Part shown: positions 8,533-17,844 of the stretch, one piece after another
Layout of the letters: each line of letters starts with the position of its first letter
How positions within the stretch are numbered: the stretch's first letter is position 1
Origin: M3007 sp964539805
GTDB lineage: Bacteria; Bacteroidota; Bacteroidia; Chitinophagales; Saprospiraceae
Assembly: GCA_964539805.1 (NCBI GenBank)
Contig: CAZIKN010000001.1
Span: 1-64,000 of the forward strand
Direction of reading: 5' to 3'
DNA: 64,000 nt
The notes under the pieces: model-generated
What the model saw: only the letters and a program-made list of their open reading frames with translations
What the model was told of the DNA's origin: nothing
The model's database searches: none
Translations under genes and position numbers: made by a program

Positions 8533-9204
8533 TTAATATGGCACAAAACGGACCCTGTCACCTGGCTGTAACAAACATGGCGGATCATGATGAGGCACAA
8601 AAAGATCTAAATCCGTATGGCCAATCAAATGCCAGCCACCCGGCGATGATTGAGGATAAATACCCGTTTGAGGACCCGCAATAGCCACACTTCCGGCAGG
8701 CACCTTCAAGCGGGGGCTGGCTAAGCGGGGCAGCTGCAATTCCTTTGGCAAAATGCCCATGTAAGGAAAGCCGGGTAAAAAACCAATCATAAAAACATGG
8801 TAAACCTTGCTGCTATGCAGGTTTATCACAGACTGGATATCAAGACCTGTCCGCTTGGCAACTTCCTCAATATCAGGACCAAAACTACCACCATACCGCA
8901 CAGGTATATGATGGATGTTTGGAGCAGACAGGGGAGCTAATCTTTTAGTTTTTACTTGGTCAAATTGGTTTCTAAGCAAGTTGCAAACGCTTTCAGATGC
9001 AGATTGTCCTTGCATTTTATCAACCAGAAAAGGGTCAAAAACAAGAAGGACACTGGTAAAAGCGGGACTAACAGCACGCAAGCCAGGGAAAGGATTCTGC
9101 GTTAAGGTATGCACAAGAGCCATAATCTCTTTGTGCGTTTCAAGATCAATGCTTTGGCCAAACTGCACCATGACGGCACTTTCGCTGAGTGGCTGAATAA
9201 TCAT
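8533..9204 (-). CDS. pxpB: 5-oxoprolinase subunit B (KipI family)
   Basis: A 223-residue PxpB/KipI protein: MIIQPLSESAVMVQFG at the start, IPVRYGGSFGPDIEEVA in the middle, the YHVFMIGFLPGFPYMGILP block, VPAGSVAIAGPQTGIYPQSSPGGWHLIG and a C-terminal LLQPGDRVRFVPY. It works with PxpC in pyroglutamate hydrolysis. Its ATG (9204-9202) overlaps the stop codon of the large adhesin gene, an odd partner for a cytosolic metabolic enzyme. Confidence 0.9.
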   Translation of the reverse strand: MIIQPLSESAVMVQFGQSIDLETHKEIMALVHTLTQNPFPGLRAVSPAFTSVLLVFDPFLVDKMQGQSASESVCNLLRNQFDQVKTKRLAPLSAPNIHHIPVRYGGSFGPDIEEVAKRTGLDIQSVINLHSSKVYHVFMIGFLPGFPYMGILPKELQLPRLASPRLKVPAGSVAIAGPQTGIYPQSSPGGWHLIGHTDLDLFVPHHDPPCLLQPGDRVRFVPY

Positions 9205-12200
9205 CTCGATATTTGCAAATAACCGTTGATCCTTTCTAATCCGTTTCCAAGATCAATAATATAGTAGTATGTACCATCAGGTAATGCTTGGTCATTCCAG
9301 GTGCCATCCCACGATGAATCATTCCTATACCCTTGGCGTTCGAACACTTGGTTGCCCCAACGATTAAACACCCGTACGGTGTTTTCCGGGAATTGTTCAA
9401 TCCCAATGATTTTCCAACTATCATTGGAGCCGTCGTCATTAGGTGATATACCATTGAATACCAATATTTTATCACATAATATTTCTATACTCACCTTTGC
9501 GGCACTTGAACGGCCAAGTAAGTCCCTGATTTCATAAATCAAAGAATCAAAGCCGCACAAATCCGGGTCGGGCGTATATGTCATTATACCACTTGCCGGG
9601 TTAAATGTAATGTTACCTATGGTAGGCATAGTTGTAACGACTACCTGGACCTGCCCATTAAAGACATCATTTTTCAGGATATTGACATCGGTTGGCGTAT
9701 TGCGAATGGTGGTTGACTTGTCGGGCACGGCAAGGAAGGAGTCTTGCTTGGCCAATACGGTGACGATAAGACTCACATTGGCGCAATCACCTTTGTTATT
9801 GCATACGCGCAGGCAGATGGTGTCCACGCCAGGGGCGTTCCCAGCCAGCGACACACATTTTTTATTGATGTCCAATGCCCAGTTTACATTTCCATTACTC
9901 TGCTTGGGGCAGGCATTGTAGGTATTGACAATAGGGCTTGCTATTACGCTTGTGTCCATACACCATTGGGTCTGTTGGTTGGCAAACATGGAGATATTGA
10001 CCGTTTTGTCATTGACTACCTTTTCACAATGATAGAAAAACTCCGTTTCGTAAGTGCAGGTAGTTACGGTATTTCTTATCGTAATCTGGTAGAAGCCAGT
10101 GTCCAATTTAAACCCAATGAAATTACCACAGGCCTCATATTCGGGCACGGGCTTACCATTAATTAATATGGTGTAATCATTGGCATTTTCAATGGCCGTA
10201 CAGAAAACGGTATCTTTTGCACAATCGCTAGTACTCCAATCAATTACACCTTCTGTATTAGTGGCGTATGTTACCACTGGCGGACAATCCACACATTTTA
10301 CATCAACAAGTGCAGTATCCAGGCACCCGGAGTTTATATGCTTAAACTCAAGGCGGTGGAAACCTGTTGTTAACTCAAGTTCCGCGTTTTGAGCCAGTTG
10401 TCGGCTTTCCAATTTGAAGGTCTTTTTTTCTCCGTTGGGAATTCTGATGACGATATCACCATATTTTTTTGTAGCATTCCCTCCGTAGATCAAATTGCCT
10501 AATGTGATCCAGTTGCCTGTCGGATCAATGGTGTTCATCAAAATGGGCAAAGTGTTTAGATCAGGAAAACCACCACCAATCAAATTTCCATCAATATCCC
10601 AAGATTCCATAACAAAGGGCCCCTGCTGTGGCAGGCCCGAGAACTGGTAACCGAAAACATTTTTAAAGTTGCAACCTACAATACCGCCCTGAAACCCAAG
10701 TCCGTTGTCAAGGATATTGTATTCCAATATTTTCTGGAATGGAATTGGAGCGCACCAGTTGGTGGGAAAAGCACAGTCTAACGTTACAAGTTTGATTGAA
10801 TCCGTAAAAAATTGGAACGGAGAACAGTCCACCTGCGGTAAAATGGTCGGGAAATAGCAAATTACCTTCCCTTGATTGAGGTTTTTGTCATAAACCATGA
10901 CGCAGATATCATCTACGTTAAAACCCGGCAAGTCCTTCGCCCTGAAGGTTATGCAAGCAGAAGTATCATTAATGGAGTAGGAACCAAAACTTCCACTGGT
11001 ACCGATCAAACCAAAATTATCAATGAGGGAAACAGCCGGTTTTTTGAAGATCGCGGGTATAGTGCCACATGAGGTAGCGGCGCTGTTGGCTTGCACTGTA
11101 AAATAAATGGAGTCCCTTTCCGGAGCGCTTGTTGCAATGCTCATTATGATGCAAGTACTTTTGTCTAAGTCCTGAAATGCTGTTTTGTAACTGATGCAGA
11201 TGGTGTCCACTGCAAATCCGGCTTTTGATTTTGCATCATAAATCAAACATCCGTTGGGAAGCAGCTCCCATGTACCAAAGGCTGATGCGCCTTTGTTGGT
11301 TCCATTGGAAAGTGCATATTTTATGGTTGAAGGATCAAGGCCAATGGGTTTGGGCAGGCAAAAAGATTCTGATTTGTTTACTACTACTAAGCCAAAAACA
11401 GTATCCGGAGTGTTACATTTTCTGCTCACCATAACTGTATCAAATCTCGCGCTACAAAACAAGCTGTCAATGATGGTGGCCGAATAACGTCCGGCACTTA
11501 AATTTTCTCGCTTCAACCCATTCTTTTGACCCTGAAGATCATCCCAGGCAACAAGATAGTTTTTGCCATTACCGCCTTTTACACTGAGGTCAATCACTCC
11601 CCCACTGCCACAAGTTTCAGGGCTTACCGCTGATGTAATCACAAAGGGATCAGGCTCATTTATAACAAAGAAATATGGCGGAAGGCTGCAGCTGTCCGCG
11701 TCCGTGATGTGCAAGGTGTATGGGCCTTTGGGCAAGTTGGCAAATCCCACATTGTTACCCAGGGCATTGAGCAGTGTCGCCGTAAAGGGGGAGGCAAAAT
11801 TTTTGCCGGGATCCACATTGACCACCACAAAACCATCACTTGCGCCCGGGCAACGAACGGGATAAATGGTAGGATTTATGGTGCCTTCGGGTAAAACGTT
11901 TGGCACGATGAAGTCCACCTGGATTTTACAGCCACTTATTTCATCCGTTACCAAGCATACATTAGGGCCGGGGCCAAGGTTTTTCACAATATCAGAGGTG
12001 TCAGCGCAGGTATTTGTGTAACTACCATAGCCTCCAGAGATTTTTAGTTTGACCTCAGCTGTAGCGCGACCGCACTTGGCGGGTTTGATTACTTCAACCG
12101 AGGATTTTAATCGGTTGGTTGATTGAAGGCAAATTCTCCGATAGCTCACGCAGCCATCCACAGGATCTGTTGCGGCCACTATATAACAGCCAGCACCAAG

Positions 12201-12656
12201 ACCGGTCAGTATTGGCCCTGTTTTGCCGCTGTACCAATTATAACTTAGCCCGGAAGCAGGTGCCAGGCGAATACTGCCATCAGTGGCTTTACAGTTCGGC
12301 TCCACTACTTCATCTGCGGTAAACTGTGGCCCGTCACTATTGCTTACCAAAAGCAAGGTATCAATTACACAAGCGGGTTCATCTTTTCGCACAATGCGTA
12401 CTCTGTAAATACCGGATGCAAGATCAATACCAGAAGATGAATCCGATACGTTGGGGATCCAATTGTAGGTAAAGGCCTCTTTTTTATCGTTCATTTGAAA
12501 ACTTATGAAGCCGGTTTTATTGCCACAAGAGGCATTACCAATGACCAATGATTTAAGGGCAATACCTTGATTGCATGGTTGGGCAAGAAGTGGTGACAGC
12601 TCAGAACCAAGCCATAATACCACGAACGAAAACAATAGGGTAGAAAAGCGCTGCAT
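9201..12656 (-). CDS. SprB-like repeat adhesin with gliding-motility C-terminal (T9SS type B) domain
   Basis: A 1151-residue secreted protein. The start was set at the ATG at 12656, giving a signal peptide (MQRFSTLLFSFVVLWLG, cleavage near SPLLAQ); the frame runs 25 codons further up. It contains several ~85-residue SprB-type beta repeats (each with a Cys, Gly-Gly and a YxVxxTD-like end), a cadherin/PKD-like region (VPDKSTTIRNTPTDVNILKN) and a C-terminal CHU_C domain (FNGISPNDDGSND, VRVFNRWGNQVFE, SWDGTWN, LPDGTYYYIIDL) recognised by the type IX secretion system. It is the first gene of the leftward operon and overlaps pxpB by 4 bases. Confidence 0.88.
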   Translation of the reverse strand: MQRFSTLLFSFVVLWLGSELSPLLAQPCNQGIALKSLVIGNASCGNKTGFISFQMNDKKEAFTYNWIPNVSDSSSGIDLASGIYRVRIVRKDEPACVIDTLLLVSNSDGPQFTADEVVEPNCKATDGSIRLAPASGLSYNWYSGKTGPILTGLGAGCYIVAATDPVDGCVSYRRICLQSTNRLKSSVEVIKPAKCGRATAEVKLKISGGYGSYTNTCADTSDIVKNLGPGPNVCLVTDEISGCKIQVDFIVPNVLPEGTINPTIYPVRCPGASDGFVVVNVDPGKNFASPFTATLLNALGNNVGFANLPKGPYTLHITDADSCSLPPYFFVINEPDPFVITSAVSPETCGSGGVIDLSVKGGNGKNYLVAWDDLQGQKNGLKRENLSAGRYSATIIDSLFCSARFDTVMVSRKCNTPDTVFGLVVVNKSESFCLPKPIGLDPSTIKYALSNGTNKGASAFGTWELLPNGCLIYDAKSKAGFAVDTICISYKTAFQDLDKSTCIIMSIATSAPERDSIYFTVQANSAATSCGTIPAIFKKPAVSLIDNFGLIGTSGSFGSYSINDTSACITFRAKDLPGFNVDDICVMVYDKNLNQGKVICYFPTILPQVDCSPFQFFTDSIKLVTLDCAFPTNWCAPIPFQKILEYNILDNGLGFQGGIVGCNFKNVFGYQFSGLPQQGPFVMESWDIDGNLIGGGFPDLNTLPILMNTIDPTGNWITLGNLIYGGNATKKYGDIVIRIPNGEKKTFKLESRQLAQNAELELTTGFHRLEFKHINSGCLDTALVDVKCVDCPPVVTYATNTEGVIDWSTSDCAKDTVFCTAIENANDYTILINGKPVPEYEACGNFIGFKLDTGFYQITIRNTVTTCTYETEFFYHCEKVVNDKTVNISMFANQQTQWCMDTSVIASPIVNTYNACPKQSNGNVNWALDINKKCVSLAGNAPGVDTICLRVCNNKGDCANVSLIVTVLAKQDSFLAVPDKSTTIRNTPTDVNILKNDVFNGQVQVVVTTMPTIGNITFNPASGIMTYTPDPDLCGFDSLIYEIRDLLGRSSAAKVSIEILCDKILVFNGISPNDDGSNDSWKIIGIEQFPENTVRVFNRWGNQVFERQGYRNDSSWDGTWNDQALPDGTYYYIIDLGNGLERINGYLQISR

Positions 12657-12983
12657 GGGCGAACGATTTTTAAATCGGGCAGGATAATTTATGATTAAAA
12701 AATAAGATAAAAATACACAAAAAACAATCAAGAAAATGCTTTAAACATTTGTAAATAAGCATTTTATAATAACATTAAACCCAAAAAAAAGATGACAAGT
12801 TGCAGTAATCGTACTTTTTCAAACTAACAACTCGCCGCACTTTTGTACTGTCAAAATAAGAATCGAACACCTACTAATATCTGCGTTTTGACACTTACTA
12901 CATTTTTGGATCAACTCACTCAACTCGCTCGCTTCCTTTTTTCAACACAATAATAATAACAACAAACAAAAACTGCGCCGCTC
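12657..12983. other. 327-bp AT-rich divergent intergenic region
   Basis: This lies between the leftward adhesin gene and the rightward Crp/Fnr gene, so it must hold promoters for both. I see no full TTTG-N19-TAnnTTTG match; the nearest is CACTTTTG near 12838-12845, with a C in place of T. No RNA gene or open frame is visible. Confidence 0.5.
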
Positions 12984-13664
12984 ATGAATTCTTACAACAA
13001 AGTCAGCATTTTGGAAAAAATTTCAGTGCTAAAAACGTTAACTCCTGACGAATTGACGCAATTGGCCGAACTCTCCCATTTGCGCCGCATCCCGCGTTAT
13101 CATTTCATTTTTATGCCTGATGAACCCGCGGAACATATCTATATCCTCCTCAAAGGTCGTGTAAAAACAGGCACCTTTGCTCCTGATGGCCGTGAAGTAA
13201 TTAAAGATATTTTACAGCCACAGACAATTTTTGGGGATATGGCGCTTACTGGCGAAGAAAAACGAACTGATTATGCCCAAAGCCTTCATGAAGAAGTGGA
13301 ATATCTTTCCCTCAAAGTATCTGATGTTAAGCAGTTTATGCATAGCAATCAGTCTTTTATGTTCTCCTGTTTCCAACACCTGAGCTACCGCCTCCAGCGC
13401 GTCGAAGATCGGCTTACCAAATTAGTAGTGCAGGATGCCCGGAAACGCATTATCGAATTCCTGCTCGAATCTGCTCAAAAAGAAGGACGTGTTGTCGGCT
13501 ATGAAACATTGGTTCGCCATCAATTGACCCAACAGGATATTGCCAGTATCACAGGCACCAGCCGCCAAACGGTTACTTCAGTACTCAACGACCTGCGCAA
13601 GTCCAACCTGATCCACTTCAATCGCAATACAATTTTGATTCGCGACATGGCCAAGTTAGCCTGA
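12984..13664 (+). CDS. Crp/Fnr family transcriptional regulator
   Basis: A 226-residue regulator. The cyclic-nucleotide-binding beta-roll spans about residues 20-130 (FIFMPDEPAEHIYILLKGRVKTG, ILQPQTIFGDMALTGEE); a dimer helix follows (SCFQHLSYRLQRVEDRL), then a winged HTH of Crp type (LTQQDIASITGTSRQTVTSVLNDLRKSNLI). There are no FNR-type cysteine clusters, so it is a cAMP-like or ligand-free member rather than an oxygen sensor. It is transcribed away from the adhesin operon with a 327-bp gap and is followed by the SCO gene, which has its own -7 box. Confidence 0.9.
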   Translation: MNSYNKVSILEKISVLKTLTPDELTQLAELSHLRRIPRYHFIFMPDEPAEHIYILLKGRVKTGTFAPDGREVIKDILQPQTIFGDMALTGEEKRTDYAQSLHEEVEYLSLKVSDVKQFMHSNQSFMFSCFQHLSYRLQRVEDRLTKLVVQDARKRIIEFLLESAQKEGRVVGYETLVRHQLTQQDIASITGTSRQTVTSVLNDLRKSNLIHFNRNTILIRDMAKLA

Positions 13665-13671
13665 TACACCA

Positions 13672-13679
13672 TACTTTTG
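13672..13679 (+). promoter_or_regulatory. -7 element upstream of the SCO gene
   Basis: TACTTTTG matches the Bacteroidota TAnnTTTG box, 29 bases before the SCO start codon. No TTG lies at the expected distance upstream. Confidence 0.4.
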
Positions 13680-13708
13680 CAGCCTTAACCCTCAACCCCA
13701 TAGGCAGC

Positions 13709-14329
13709 ATGATGCGTTTTATCCCCTTTTTATTATTTTGCACCCTGTTTGCAGCTTGCGTATTGGATCAACCAGCACGCAAGCTGCCCATTTTAGGCAA
13801 CCGCGATATTGTGGCGGGAGACACTATTTACCCCAGGATACCTGATTTTGCCTTTATCAACCAGGACAGCCAGATCGTAAGCAATGCGACTTTCGAAGGT
13901 AAAATTTACGTTTCGGATTTCTTCTTCATCCACTGCCCTACCATTTGCCCAAAAGTGACCGCTAATATGCTAAGGGTGTACAAGGCTTTTGAGCAGGAAG
14001 ACAAGGTGCTATTGTTGGCTCACAGCATTGACACCCATAACGATACCGTGGCTGCTTTGAAGCGATACGCCCAAAAACTTGGTGTAAAAACGGAAAAATG
14101 GCATTTTGTCACAGGAGAGCATGATGCCATTTACAGTATTGCCAACAAGTACTTTAGCGTAGCCATTGTGAACCCGGATGCTCCGGGCGGCTTTGATCAC
14201 TCCGGCAGATTGATCCTGACCGATAAAAACCGCCATGTTCGATCGTTTTGTGATGGCACCGATGCCAAGGATGTGGACCGGTTTATCGAGGATGTCAAAC
14301 TCCTGCTCAAGGAAGAGAGCGGCCAATAA
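13709..14329 (+). CDS. SCO1/SenC family copper chaperone lipoprotein
   Basis: A 206-residue protein with a lipoprotein signal peptide (lipobox LFAAC, Cys17). The thioredoxin-like SCO domain has the copper-binding HCPTICPK motif (Cys76 and Cys80) and the third ligand His164 in GGFDHSGRLILTD. SCO proteins deliver copper to the CuA centre of cytochrome oxidase or act as thiol reductases at the outer face of the membrane. It follows the Crp/Fnr gene after 44 bases, where a TACTTTTG box suggests a separate promoter. Confidence 0.92.
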   Translation: MMRFIPFLLFCTLFAACVLDQPARKLPILGNRDIVAGDTIYPRIPDFAFINQDSQIVSNATFEGKIYVSDFFFIHCPTICPKVTANMLRVYKAFEQEDKVLLLAHSIDTHNDTVAALKRYAQKLGVKTEKWHFVTGEHDAIYSIANKYFSVAIVNPDAPGGFDHSGRLILTDKNRHVRSFCDGTDAKDVDRFIEDVKLLLKEESGQ

Positions 14330-14384
14330 GCAAGGACGATGTTACCTTTTTGCAAATAACGCGTCTGATTAGGCAAAAAGGTTT

Positions 14385-14392
14385 TACCTTTG
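14385..14392 (+). promoter_or_regulatory. -7 element of the tmRNA gene
   Basis: TACCTTTG fits TAnnTTTG and ends 14 bases before the first base of mature tmRNA, leaving a short leader for RNase P removal. The only upstream TTTG (14349-14352) is 32 bases away, too far for a standard -33 element. Confidence 0.5.
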
Positions 14393-14406
14393 CACACTCA
14401 AACAAA

Positions 14407-14799
14407 GGGGCTGTATGGAATCGACGGGAAAGAATAGTTGTTTCGTAAGCATGTCGGAGCATGGTTGGTTACTCCGTATAAAATAACGACCGAACATTAA
14501 CTGGCAACTACCAGTATGCAATGGCTGCCTAATTCTAGTGAATTAGTAGGCCTTTATGCCGCGAAGGGCTACGCTATGCGTCCCCCTTTTTGCTCTGACT
14601 TCCGATAGGAGCCGCCGCGTATCACCCAATTCGGGATAGTCTGGCAGAATGACCCTACTGCCGGATGAAATTTAGGGTATAAGGTGAGAATGTGCCTGTT
14701 TTTGAGCCAGCCCTCGCCCGACAATCCAATCAAAAACTAAACATGTAGAAAGCGTTATGGCGCTTTGTCCGGACGCGGGTTCGAATCCCGCCAGCTCCA
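14407..14799 (+). ncRNA. ssrA: Transfer-messenger RNA
   Basis: One-piece tmRNA of about 393 nt. The 5' end GGGGCTGTATGG and 3' end CCAGCTCCA form the 7-bp acceptor stem, and the T arm reads GCGGGTTCGAATCCCGC. The encoded tag appears to start at GGC (14503) and reads Gly-Asn-Tyr-Gln-Tyr-Ala-Met-Ala-Ala, ending with TAA at 14530-14532. The CCA end is not encoded. The RNA rescues stalled ribosomes together with SmpB and tags the product for proteolysis. The tag ends in AMAA where ALAA is commoner. Confidence 0.95.
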
Positions 14800-14807
14800 C
14801 AAGCAAG

Positions 14808-14903
14808 TAATGCCAATTAAGATTAAAGCATTGATTATCAATCAATGAGCGTTTTGCAAAAAACAAAGCAAAACGAAATAATCTTAATTGGCATTATTTT
14901 TTT
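14808..14903 (+). terminator. Three-way-junction hairpin with U-run after tmRNA
   Basis: A perfect 18-bp outer stem (14808-14825 with 14879-14896) encloses two perfect 8-bp hairpins: 14829-14836 with 14840-14847, and 14850-14857 with 14868-14875. Short A/G linkers of 2-3 bases join the arms. Seven T residues follow directly (14897-14903), so it terminates tmRNA transcription. It begins 9 bases after the mature tmRNA 3' end. The stem is far more elaborate than a usual terminator. Confidence 0.8.
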
Positions 14904-14951
14904 GTCTGATTACGGGTTTATCTAAACTTTTTATTTTACTCTTGCCAAGTT

Positions 14952-15524
14952 TCAAAACTTCCGCACCAAACCCAGCGAGAAAAAATTGCTTATGCCACCC
15001 TGCATCAAAAGTTTCCCACCATCTTCTTCCAGATTAATGGAAAAATCAAGGCCGATAGTGGGAATGGTTTCTACATTGACTGCCCAACGGTCATTCAAGG
15101 CGTGCTGAAGGCCAATCACGAAGCCTATTGCGGGCCTTATACCCAATTGTGTATCTATTTCGCCCCGATCACGAAAAGATACACTGCCAATAAACTCAAG
15201 ACCGCGATAAAATTGCAGCCGATCATCCAATTGGCGTCGTTTTTCACGACCGATAGCAGCGCCGAGAAAAAAATCAGCATCAAATTCATCGTCAACTACT
15301 CCAGCACTTAGGTTACCGGACAAAAAACGCAGGCGTCGGTAATGATCCTCTCCTATCTTTTTTTTCCAAAAGCCACTGAAATTGATGTTGGTCAGGTTCA
15401 AACTTCCAAAGTTTAGCCCCACTTCGCCGTGGGTTTCCTTTTTTTGTTCCTGGCCAAATAATGCGGTAGTGAAAAACAATGCCACGGCAAACAAAAGCGC
15501 AGCCTTAAACTTAAACTGATTCAT
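14952..15524 (-). CDS. Putative outer-membrane beta-barrel protein
   Basis: A 190-residue protein with a clear signal peptide (MNQFKFKAALLFAVALFFTTALFGQ). The mature part is rich in alternating strands (LNFGSLNLTNINFSGFWKK, RFYRGLEF-like segments, PAIGFVIGLQHALNDRWAVNVE) and ends in a C-terminal Phe (FFSLGLVRKF), as expected for an outer-membrane barrel. I do not recognise the family. It is monocistronic and converges on tmRNA. Confidence 0.65.
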   Translation of the reverse strand: MNQFKFKAALLFAVALFFTTALFGQEQKKETHGEVGLNFGSLNLTNINFSGFWKKKIGEDHYRRLRFLSGNLSAGVVDDEFDADFFLGAAIGREKRRQLDDRLQFYRGLEFIGSVSFRDRGEIDTQLGIRPAIGFVIGLQHALNDRWAVNVETIPTIGLDFSINLEEDGGKLLMQGGISNFFSLGLVRKF

Positions 15525-15852
15525 AGTAAGGTAAATGGTTATGGTAAATAATTACAGCGCGAACGCTGATTTCGCCGATATGACGAATATTAAAATTTTT
15601 GTGTTGGCTGTTTTAGCATCATTTAGGGCAAAGTAAGTTAGTCTTAACTTATCTGTTTTCAAAATGTTAAGAAATTTATTTGTGTGAAAGTTAAAAGCAT
15701 CTGTTTCGACTAATTTCTTTGTGCATTCCTGCATCGTTGTGTTTAAGTTTTTGTATTTTTGCGGGCTTTTAACGATTAAGCATTTTTTTGTGGCTCAGAT
15801 AAGGCTATGTCAATCCGTTTTTACCGTTATCTGAACCCAAAACCATTAAAAT
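15525..15852. other. 328-bp intergenic region before gyrB
   Basis: AT-rich divergent region between the outer-membrane protein gene and gyrB. The only element I can name is the gyrB -7 box at 15754-15761. No RNA gene or convincing open frame is visible. Confidence 0.5.
15754..15761 (+). promoter_or_regulatory. -7 element upstream of gyrB
   Basis: TATTTTTG fits TAnnTTTG, 91 bases before the gyrB ATG. The nearest TTTG upstream is 32 bases away, so only the -7 half is supported. Confidence 0.4.
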
Positions 15853-17832
15853 ATGAAAGAAGAACAAGATTTGAATTTGCCGGAAAATCAGCCGGCCAAC
15901 GATTACGGCGCCAGCAGCATTACAGCACTCGAAGGACTTGAAGCCGTACGAAAACGCCCTGGTATGTACATCGGGAGCACGGATATAAAGGGCTTGCACC
16001 ACTTGGTTTGGGAAGTTGTTGACAACTCAATTGACGAGCACTTGGCTGGCCATTGCACCAATATCGAGGTTACCATACACCCCAACAATTCTATCACAGT
16101 AAAAGACAACGGGCGTGGTATTCCTACTGGCATGCACGAAAAACTGAAAAAGTCCGCCTTGGAGGTGGTCATGACCGTTTTGCACGCTGGTGGAAAGTTT
16201 GACAAAAACACCTATAAAGTATCCGGCGGCCTTCACGGCGTGGGGGTTTCCTGTGTGAACGCATTATCCATACACCTCCGTGCCGAAGTTCACCGCGATG
16301 GCAAAAAATTTGAACAGGAATACAAACAGGGCAAGCCACAATACGATGTCAGGATGATCGGCGATACGGATTATCGCGGCACTATTGTCACTTTTCTTCC
16401 CGATCCCGAAATTTTTGAAACGGATGAATACAAGTTTGATGTGCTCGCACACCGCTTGCGCGAGCTGTCCTTCCTAAACAAAGGACTTTACCTCAAACTC
16501 ACCGACGAGCGCGAGAAGGACACCGATGGCTTTAAAACGGAAGAGTTCTACTCGGAAGGTGGGCTTCAGGAGTTTGTGCTTTGGATAGATGAAGCAAAAA
16601 CCAAACTGATCAACGACCCCATTTACATCACCGCAAACGAAGAAAACGTGGATGTTGAAGTGGCTTTGATGTACAATACTTCCTATTCTGAAAATGTTGT
16701 TTCGTTTGTCAACAATATCAGCACCCGTGATGGTGGCACGCACGTAAGCGGCTTTAGGCGTGCGCTCACCCGCGAATTCAAAAAATACGGGGAAGATGGT
16801 GGCTTTTTCAAAAAAATCACCTTTCCTATTTCCGGCGAGGACTTCATGGAAGGGCTTACGGCCATTGTTTCCGTAAAAGTACCGGAGCCGCAGTTTAAGG
16901 GCCAAACCAAAGGTGAACTGGGCAACTCGGAAGTAACGGGCATCGTTTCCCGTTGTGTAGGAGATGCCCTAAAGATGTTTTTGGAAGAAAATCCCAATCA
17001 GGCCCGACGCATCATTGAAAAAGTAGTTTTGGCTGCTACTGCGCGCAATGCGGCACGCAAAGCTCGTGAAATGGTACAGCGCAAAGGGGCACTTACCGGT
17101 AGCGGTTTGCCCGGAAAATTGGCGGATTGCGCCAGCAGAAGCCCCGAGGAATCCGAGGTTTATCTTGTGGAAGGCGACTCGGCGGGCGGTACAGCCAAAC
17201 AAGGTCGCGACCGCCACACCCAAGCCATCCTGCCATTGCGCGGCAAAATCCTGAACGTAGAAAAGGCCCTCGAGCACAAGATCTACGAAAATGAAGAGAT
17301 CAAAAATATTTTTACAGCCTTAGGTGTCAGCATTTCGGAAAACGAAGACGGCCAACGTATCCTGAACACAGAAAAATTGCGTTACCACAAAATTGTGATC
17401 ATGTGTGACGCGGATATTGACGGTTCGCACATTACAACGCTTATTCTGACTTTCTTCTTCCGCTACATGCGGGAGCTGATTGAAAAAGGCCATATTTATA
17501 TTGCCCAACCACCGCTGTATTTGGTCAAAAAAGGCAAGCACCAGCGCTATGCCTGGAACGATAAACAGCGCAAGGAAGCACAATTGGAACTTTCTGGTGG
17601 CAAGGAAGAAGATGACTCGGTAAAAGTGCAGCGATACAAAGGTCTGGGTGAAATGAATGCTGAGCAGCTGTGGGAAACCACTATGGATCCCAAAAACCGC
17701 ATCCTTAAACTCGCCACCATTGACGATGCCGCCGAAGCTGACCGCATGTTTGCCATGCTTATGGGCGATGAAGTGCCACCTCGTCGCGCTTTCATCGAGG
17801 CAAATGCAAAGTATGCGCGCATTGATGCATAG
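15853..17832 (+). CDS. gyrB: DNA gyrase subunit B
   Basis: A 659-residue type IIA topoisomerase ATPase subunit. It shows the GHKL ATPase (EVVDNSIDEHLAG, DNGRGIPTGMH, GGLHGVGVSCVNALS), the transducer domain with the catalytic QTKGELGN Lys, and the TOPRIM domain (EGDSAGGTAKQGRDR near residue 438, DADIDGSHI near residue 518), ending in RYKGLGEMNAEQLWETTMDP. It has no insertion after TOPRIM. With GyrA it introduces negative supercoils. gyrB rather than parE is preferred because of overall similarity to Bacteroidota GyrB. The bestrophin gene follows after 12 bases. Confidence 0.95.
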   Translation: MKEEQDLNLPENQPANDYGASSITALEGLEAVRKRPGMYIGSTDIKGLHHLVWEVVDNSIDEHLAGHCTNIEVTIHPNNSITVKDNGRGIPTGMHEKLKKSALEVVMTVLHAGGKFDKNTYKVSGGLHGVGVSCVNALSIHLRAEVHRDGKKFEQEYKQGKPQYDVRMIGDTDYRGTIVTFLPDPEIFETDEYKFDVLAHRLRELSFLNKGLYLKLTDEREKDTDGFKTEEFYSEGGLQEFVLWIDEAKTKLINDPIYITANEENVDVEVALMYNTSYSENVVSFVNNISTRDGGTHVSGFRRALTREFKKYGEDGGFFKKITFPISGEDFMEGLTAIVSVKVPEPQFKGQTKGELGNSEVTGIVSRCVGDALKMFLEENPNQARRIIEKVVLAATARNAARKAREMVQRKGALTGSGLPGKLADCASRSPEESEVYLVEGDSAGGTAKQGRDRHTQAILPLRGKILNVEKALEHKIYENEEIKNIFTALGVSISENEDGQRILNTEKLRYHKIVIMCDADIDGSHITTLILTFFFRYMRELIEKGHIYIAQPPLYLVKKGKHQRYAWNDKQRKEAQLELSGGKEEDDSVKVQRYKGLGEMNAEQLWETTMDPKNRILKLATIDDAAEADRMFAMLMGDEVPPRRAFIEANAKYARIDA

Positions 17833-17844
17833 ACGCAATCCGTC

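Noticed and set aside
14672..14866. 64-codon minus-strand frame over the 3' part of tmRNA
   Set aside because: It is the complement of tmRNA and its terminator stem.
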